This document shows positions 60,630-64,000 of a DNA stretch of 64,000 nucleotides, in pieces. The notes under the pieces are model-generated. The model saw nothing but the letters and a program-made list of their open reading frames with translations, had not been told where the DNA came from and did not search any database. This stretch comes from JAICJC01 sp963709425. Lineage in GTDB: Bacteria > Actinomycetota > Thermoleophilia > Gaiellales > JAICJC01. The DNA lies in assembly GCA_963709425.1 (NCBI GenBank), contig CAVPWG010000005.1:186001-250000 (forward strand), read 5' to 3'. Within the stretch, counting starts at the first letter, position 1; each line of letters starts with the position of its first letter. Both the position numbers and the translations under genes were made by a program.

Positions 60630-61430
60630 CGAACTCCTCCTGTTGTGGGGCCTAGTCGGCCGGGGTAGCCACAGACGCGCCATCGTGGCGACCTCGTCGA
60701 CCACCACGCAACAGCGTCCATCTGCATTACGGTCGCGGATTCCGACTGCGTCGGCGCCGCGCTACTCCCGGGCCCTAGGTAGGCGCGACCAATAACATGT
60801 CCGCGCGTGCCCGCCGAGAAGCTCGACCGTGTCTACACCTGTACCCCCGCCACCATCCCCCCAAACCGCCGCATCAACCTCTTCGCCTAACGCCGCCACC
60901 CTCGACCGGCAAGCCTGTGCGGCCGGGTAGCCCCGTTTTCCTCGGCCCGGTTGACGGGTGATGATCCGATCGGGGTACTAAGGGAGACCGTATGGTCTTC
61001 CCGCGAATGCCAACGTCGCCGGTTGGGCCCGCCGCTCACTCCAATGGCGGGCGGGCCCGGCCAGCGTTGGCCTCGAACCACGTTGGAAGCCGCCGGCTGA
61101 AGGTGCTCGATCGCCGCGGCCCCTAGCAACCAAGTTCCGGCCATCACTCGGCTACGTAGCACCGGCGACCGTTCAAGATCTCAACGGCGTGGGTCCCCTT
61201 TGGGCTAGCCTCGGCTCCACGTCGTCACGCGTCCGCGGGCGACGATCCCGCGGCCCAAAGTTGGCTTGACAGGAGCCTTCCGACACGCAATTATTTTTGT
61301 CGGTCAAGCAGTGGCCAGCGCGTCGGGAACCCGTCCGGCGATTCGCGCTGGACTGGGTGCAGAGCCGATCCGCATGCGACCGGCCTTCCCGACGCACCGA
61401 ATTCAAACGGTGCCTAGGGAAGGAGGATCT
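60630..61430. other. 801-bp non-coding region
   Basis: Between the divergent csbD and STAS genes. It contains promoters for both, an 8-bp stem GGGCCCGC / GCGGGCCC with a long loop near 61026-61062, and an AT-rich patch (CAATTATTTTTGTC near 61288). No frame has a ribosome site or family motif. It may include lost genes. Confidence 0.35.
61266..61294 (+). promoter_or_regulatory. candidate promoter for the STAS gene
   Basis: TTGACA (61266-61271), 17-bp spacer, AATTAT (61289-61294), 137 bp upstream of the GTG. The -35 is perfect for a housekeeping sigma factor; the -10 is weak. It lies in one of the few AT-rich stretches of this region. Confidence 0.35.
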
Positions 61431-61805
61431 GTGTACAGCGGAACCATCGAACTGCGACGGCTGGACGGTGTATGGGTTTTGGCCCTGCACGGTGAGCACG
61501 ACCTGTCGACGCTCCCGAGTCTTCGCCGCGAACTCGACGATGCGCTCGACAGCGCGGCGGCGATCGTGGTCGACCTTTCTCATGCCGAGTTTATCGACAG
61601 CACAGTCCTCGGCAGTCTTGCCCGGGCCCACGACTCGACATCAGAGCGCGACCTCCAATTCGCAGTAGTCGCGCCCGCTGGGAGCTTCGCCCGCCAACTG
61701 CTCGACCTGGTCAATCTCTCCGAACCGATGGGGGTACACGAGACGCGGGCGAACGCAATCGCGAACGTCGCCGACGACGATCTTCTCCGAGAGGCTGCCA
61801 GCTAG
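61431..61805 (+). CDS. STAS-domain anti-anti-sigma factor (RsbV/SpoIIAA-like)
   Basis: 124 residues: GTIELRRLDGVWVLALHGEH, DLSTLPSLRRELDDAL, then IVVDLSHAEFIDSTVLGSL, where the Ser or Thr in DST is the phosphorylation site read by RsbW-like kinases. GTG 61431 follows AGGAGG by four bases, which fixes the start. Its kinase partner is probably the HATPase gene at 62413; no sigma factor gene is in view. Confidence 0.92.
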   Translation: MYSGTIELRRLDGVWVLALHGEHDLSTLPSLRRELDDALDSAAAIVVDLSHAEFIDSTVLGSLARAHDSTSERDLQFAVVAPAGSFARQLLDLVNLSEPMGVHETRANAIANVADDDLLREAAS

Positions 61806-61951
61806 AAAGGACGTCGCAGTGGAGAGCTGGTGGCGGGGTCTGCCTCCCGCCCCTGGATCGGGTTACTCGCAGCCCCTAAGATACGGGCCAGGGCCGCTCC
61901 TCGGTCTCGGTGGCGGGGTTGCGACTAGGGGCCCTCGGGAAGGATACGCGC

Positions 61952-62275
61952 ATGTCTTCGAATGGCAGAGCACGCCTCGATCGGGCTGAGAAGAATGAGG
62001 AGGCGTTCAAGGCTCATAACGAGCGGCGCGCAGCGATCGAAGAAGCGGGCCATGTGCCTGAGGATGAGCCGGTCCCATTCGCGTGCGAGTGTGACGATGC
62101 CGAGTGTGCCACGGCGATTGAGCTGCCGCTCGGCGAGTACGAGCGGGCCGTGACACCCGTCGACCGTTTTGTGGTTGCCCCCGGCCATGAAGATCAATCT
62201 GTCGAGGTCGTCGTTGAGCGGCGCGACACGTATCTTGTCGTCTCCAAGCCGGATCTCAAGCGGCGACGTGGTTGA
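61952..62275 (+). CDS. small Cys-rich actinobacterial protein of unknown function
   Basis: 107 residues. A helical charged N-terminus (RLDRAEKNEEAFKAHNERR) is followed by FACECDDAECATAIEL, a C-x-C-x4-C cluster that could bind metal, then EYERAVTPVDRFVVAPGHED and a C-terminal strand-rich part. Proteins of this pattern are widespread in actinobacteria, often near regulatory genes; no function is known to me. ATG 61952 has AGGA eight bases upstream. Confidence 0.75.
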   Translation: MSSNGRARLDRAEKNEEAFKAHNERRAAIEEAGHVPEDEPVPFACECDDAECATAIELPLGEYERAVTPVDRFVVAPGHEDQSVEVVVERRDTYLVVSKPDLKRRRG

Positions 62276-62412
62276 GCCGGAAAGAGCACGACGTTTGGGT
62301 CGCCGTTCTTCGTCGATCGCGTCTAGCGGAGATGCCGCCGTCCAAGAGTAGGCGGTGATCGCTGCCACAGGCGAGTGCTACGGAGCCGCGAAGCAGGGTA
62401 TACGCCTCTCTG

Positions 62413-62859
62413 GTGACGTCGACGATTCTCAGCCGGCGGTGGCCCGCGACTGCGAGATCGCTGCCCGACGCCAGACACGCCACCACCGACGCACTTACGC
62501 AGGCTGGCGTCGTCAACGATCAGCTGCTCGCTGCGATCGTTCTCGCCATGAGCGAAGCCTTCGGAAACGCAGTCCGTCACGCCTACCCAGACGCTGTCGG
62601 TGATGTCGACCTGACGATCGACTACGACGACCGGGACGTCAGCATCAGGGTTTCCGACACGGGTGTTGGGATCGATTGTCCAACCCCAGAACCTGGCCTC
62701 GGCTTGGGTCTGCAACTGATCGGCGCCCTCACGACCACATGGAAGATCGACTCCGACGCCACCGCAACGACGCTCACCATGCGCTTCAACTCGAACCCCG
62801 AACCGCCGCCGTCACCCGAACACACCTCGGACGTCCACGACCCCGAGACGCCGGTCTAG
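62413..62859 (+). CDS. RsbW-like anti-sigma regulatory kinase (HATPase domain)
   Basis: 148 residues: N-box MSEAFGNAVRHAYPDA (Glu and Asn for Mg-ATP), G1 VSDTGVGID and G2 GLGLGLQLIGAL, the GHKL ATPase motifs of RsbW/SpoIIAB-type serine kinases. The C-terminal tail is Pro/Glu-rich. GTG 62413 is assumed; the frame is open only a little further upstream. Together with the STAS gene at 61431 it forms a partner-switching pair. Confidence 0.85.
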   Translation: MTSTILSRRWPATARSLPDARHATTDALTQAGVVNDQLLAAIVLAMSEAFGNAVRHAYPDAVGDVDLTIDYDDRDVSIRVSDTGVGIDCPTPEPGLGLGLQLIGALTTTWKIDSDATATTLTMRFNSNPEPPPSPEHTSDVHDPETPV

Positions 62860-62948
62860 CCAAGGCGTTCACTGCCCAGACTCCGATCGTCATAGGAGGC
62901 GTCTTAGAACGACGGTTCGCACAGCCGCCACCTGGGCATTCGTAGGGC

Positions 62949-63116
62949 GTGAGCGACGATCAGATACGGCGGGCCGACGACACGACCGCAAAACCCGTCC
63001 CACAGCCGGCGAGGGGGTCAGAGGTCGTTCCTGTCGTCTCGGATCGGAACTCGAACCTCCAGATTGGTGGCACCATCATCACCTTCCACGCGCGGCGCCC
63101 GCGGAAGACCCTCTAG
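62949..63116 (+). CDS. possible 55-residue ORF
   Basis: GTG 62949 to TAG 63116 reads a soluble peptide (SDDQIRRADDTTAKPVPQPA ... GGTIITFHARRPRKTL). No ribosome site and no recognised family. It is the only frame of note in the 394 bp between the kinase gene and the SDR fragment. Weak. Confidence 0.2.
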   Translation: MSDDQIRRADDTTAKPVPQPARGSEVVPVVSDRNSNLQIGGTIITFHARRPRKTL

Positions 63117-63253
63117 GCGAGACCCCCCTCCTCGAACTGAGGTTACTGACCAGGGGAGGCCGGGATGGGATTCCAGCCGCAACAGATGCATAATCGGATA
63201 CCCCGTGGTCCGTGGATCTCGATCCCATATGGCCACGCTGCCGCGAAGCTTGC

Positions 63254-63745
63254 CTACCGCTCGATCATCTGCCGGTAGGTCATCACCTCGGGTCCGCCGG
63301 CATCGAAGATCTGGCCGATGGCGGCGTGGTTTCCCGCGACGCCCGCCAGGTAGCGCGCGACGTCGTCGACGGCGATCGGCTGGGTCGGGGTCGAGACCCA
63401 ACTCGGAGTGATCATCACCGGCAGCCTCTTCACCAGTCCGAGGATCGTCTCGAAGGCGGCGCTGCCCTCGCCGATCACGATCGCTGCGCGCAGGGTCGTC
63501 ACGGGCACGCCGTCCGCCGCCAGGCGCTCTCCAGTCTCGCGCCGGCTGCGGAGGTGCGCGGAGGTGGACGGGTCGTCCCCGCCGAGGCCGCCGAGGTACA
63601 CGATCTGCTTCACACCCGCTCGGGCGGCGCCTCTGGAGACGTTCGCCGCAGCCCGCCGGTCCTGCTGCTCGAAGTCACGCGCGCCGAGCGAGTGGACGAG
63701 GTAGTAGACGACGTCCGCACCCTCCAGAGCACCGAAGACGGCGAC
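63254..63745 (-). pseudogene. truncated NAD(P)H-binding SDR fragment
   Basis: From about 63745 the frame reads EGADVVYYLVHSLGARDFEQ, then KQIVYLGGLGGDDPSTSAHL, VTTLRAAIVIGEGSAAFE, RLPVMITPSWVSTPTQPIAV and FDAGGPEVMTYRQMIER, the middle of a YbjT-like SDR. The N-terminal Rossmann strand with its GxxGxxG loop is missing: upstream sequence in this frame is unrelated Arg-rich text, and another frame ends in RRYFELLDGEPPR. At the 3' side a TAG at 63256-63254 cuts off the C-terminal third. Both ends are lost, so this is a gene remnant. Confidence 0.75.
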
Positions 63746-64000
63746 CGTCACCGCGGAGGCTCGCCGTCGAGTAGCTCGAAGTAGCGCCGGCTCACGGCCG
63801 CATGGAATGGCTGCTGGCCCTTCGCGTAGAGGATGCCAGCCCACGGCGGAGACCCGCCGCGCGGAGCAAGTCTCGGCAGATAGCCTTCGACAGTGACGCT
63901 CAACTCGTACTCCCCGGCGCTCGGCCGTTGCCGCAAACGCAACCCAACCGCCCGCCCGCAGCGCTAACAAGCCGCCCTCAATCCCGTAGCGGCACAAGAC

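Noticed and set aside
63018..63401. Minus-strand frame running on from the SDR stop (GKLRGSVAIWDRDPRTTGYP)
   Set aside because: Could be a frameshifted continuation of the SDR but does not resemble the family's C-terminus; not supported as a gene.

Overview
The window is about 70% GC, uses GTG, TTG and even CTG starts freely, and is packed with short ATGA/GTGA stop-start overlaps. It carries AfsR/SARP-type regulation, DUF2252, DUF3618 and actinobacterial holin-like genes. This points to a free-living Actinomycetota. The gene mix would fit a soil lineage such as Thermoleophilia, but that placement is only a guess. Two halves differ sharply: positions 1-33.4 kb are intact, tightly spaced chromosomal genes, while 33.4-64 kb is accessory, loosely spaced and full of broken genes.

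Chromosomal half. 20-7556: a membrane protein, a secreted sedolisin-type (S53) protease, a cobalamin-binding protein, an M20 hydrolase, a TrmA/RlmD-type RNA methyltransferase and an HEAGH metallopeptidase. 7553-14684: an envelope-glycosylation locus. A GT39 glycosyltransferase diverges from a translationally coupled operon of GT2 glycosyltransferase, sugar-nucleotide dehydratase, ATP-grasp ligase, DegT-type aminotransferase, UPF0104 flippase-like protein and a 42-residue membrane peptide. Its role set resembles the Arn lipid-sugar pathway. 14695-19083: a secreted protein of 14 tandem Ig-like repeats. 19146-20938: YjbQ, a 5'-3' exonuclease and an unknown protein. 21280-26040: a Lrp/AsnC regulator divergent from a complete polyamine ABC transporter operon (ATPase, binding protein, two permeases). 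26054-33414: a transglycosylase-like protein, a second (orphan) polyamine-binding lipoprotein, leucine dehydrogenase, rhomboid protease, an APH-family kinase, a zinc-ribbon coiled-coil protein and a large membrane protein.

Accessory half. A tRNA-Ala(UGC) gene at 33442-33514 is the insertion point of a 21.8-kb element. The 3' half of the tRNA plus about 70 bp downstream is repeated at 55225-55341 (116/117 bp, one substitution and one indel). The integrase beside the tRNA is wrecked by frameshifts and a stop. The cargo is stress and envelope biology: UspA, TerC (frameshifted), YceI, two AI-2E-type permeases (one just outside), a flippase-like protein, DUF2252, HdeD, a SARP regulator (frameshifted), a pseudokinase-flippase fusion, coiled-coil proteins, a class III cyclase-ATPase-TPR regulator (frameshifted) and a small NAD(P)-binding protein.

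Beyond the right repeat lie a frameshifted HNH endonuclease and more of the same kind of cargo: AI-2E, tandem DUF892, DUF3618, holin-like, a membrane-anchored coiled-coil protein, CsbD, an STAS anti-anti-sigma factor, a Cys-rich small protein, an RsbW-like kinase and a truncated SDR. This looks like accretion of successive elements at one tRNA site. Several genes in this half are split by what looks like loss of one C or G from a short run. None of the chromosomal-half genes shows this, so decay is favoured over uniform sequencing error, though error is not excluded.
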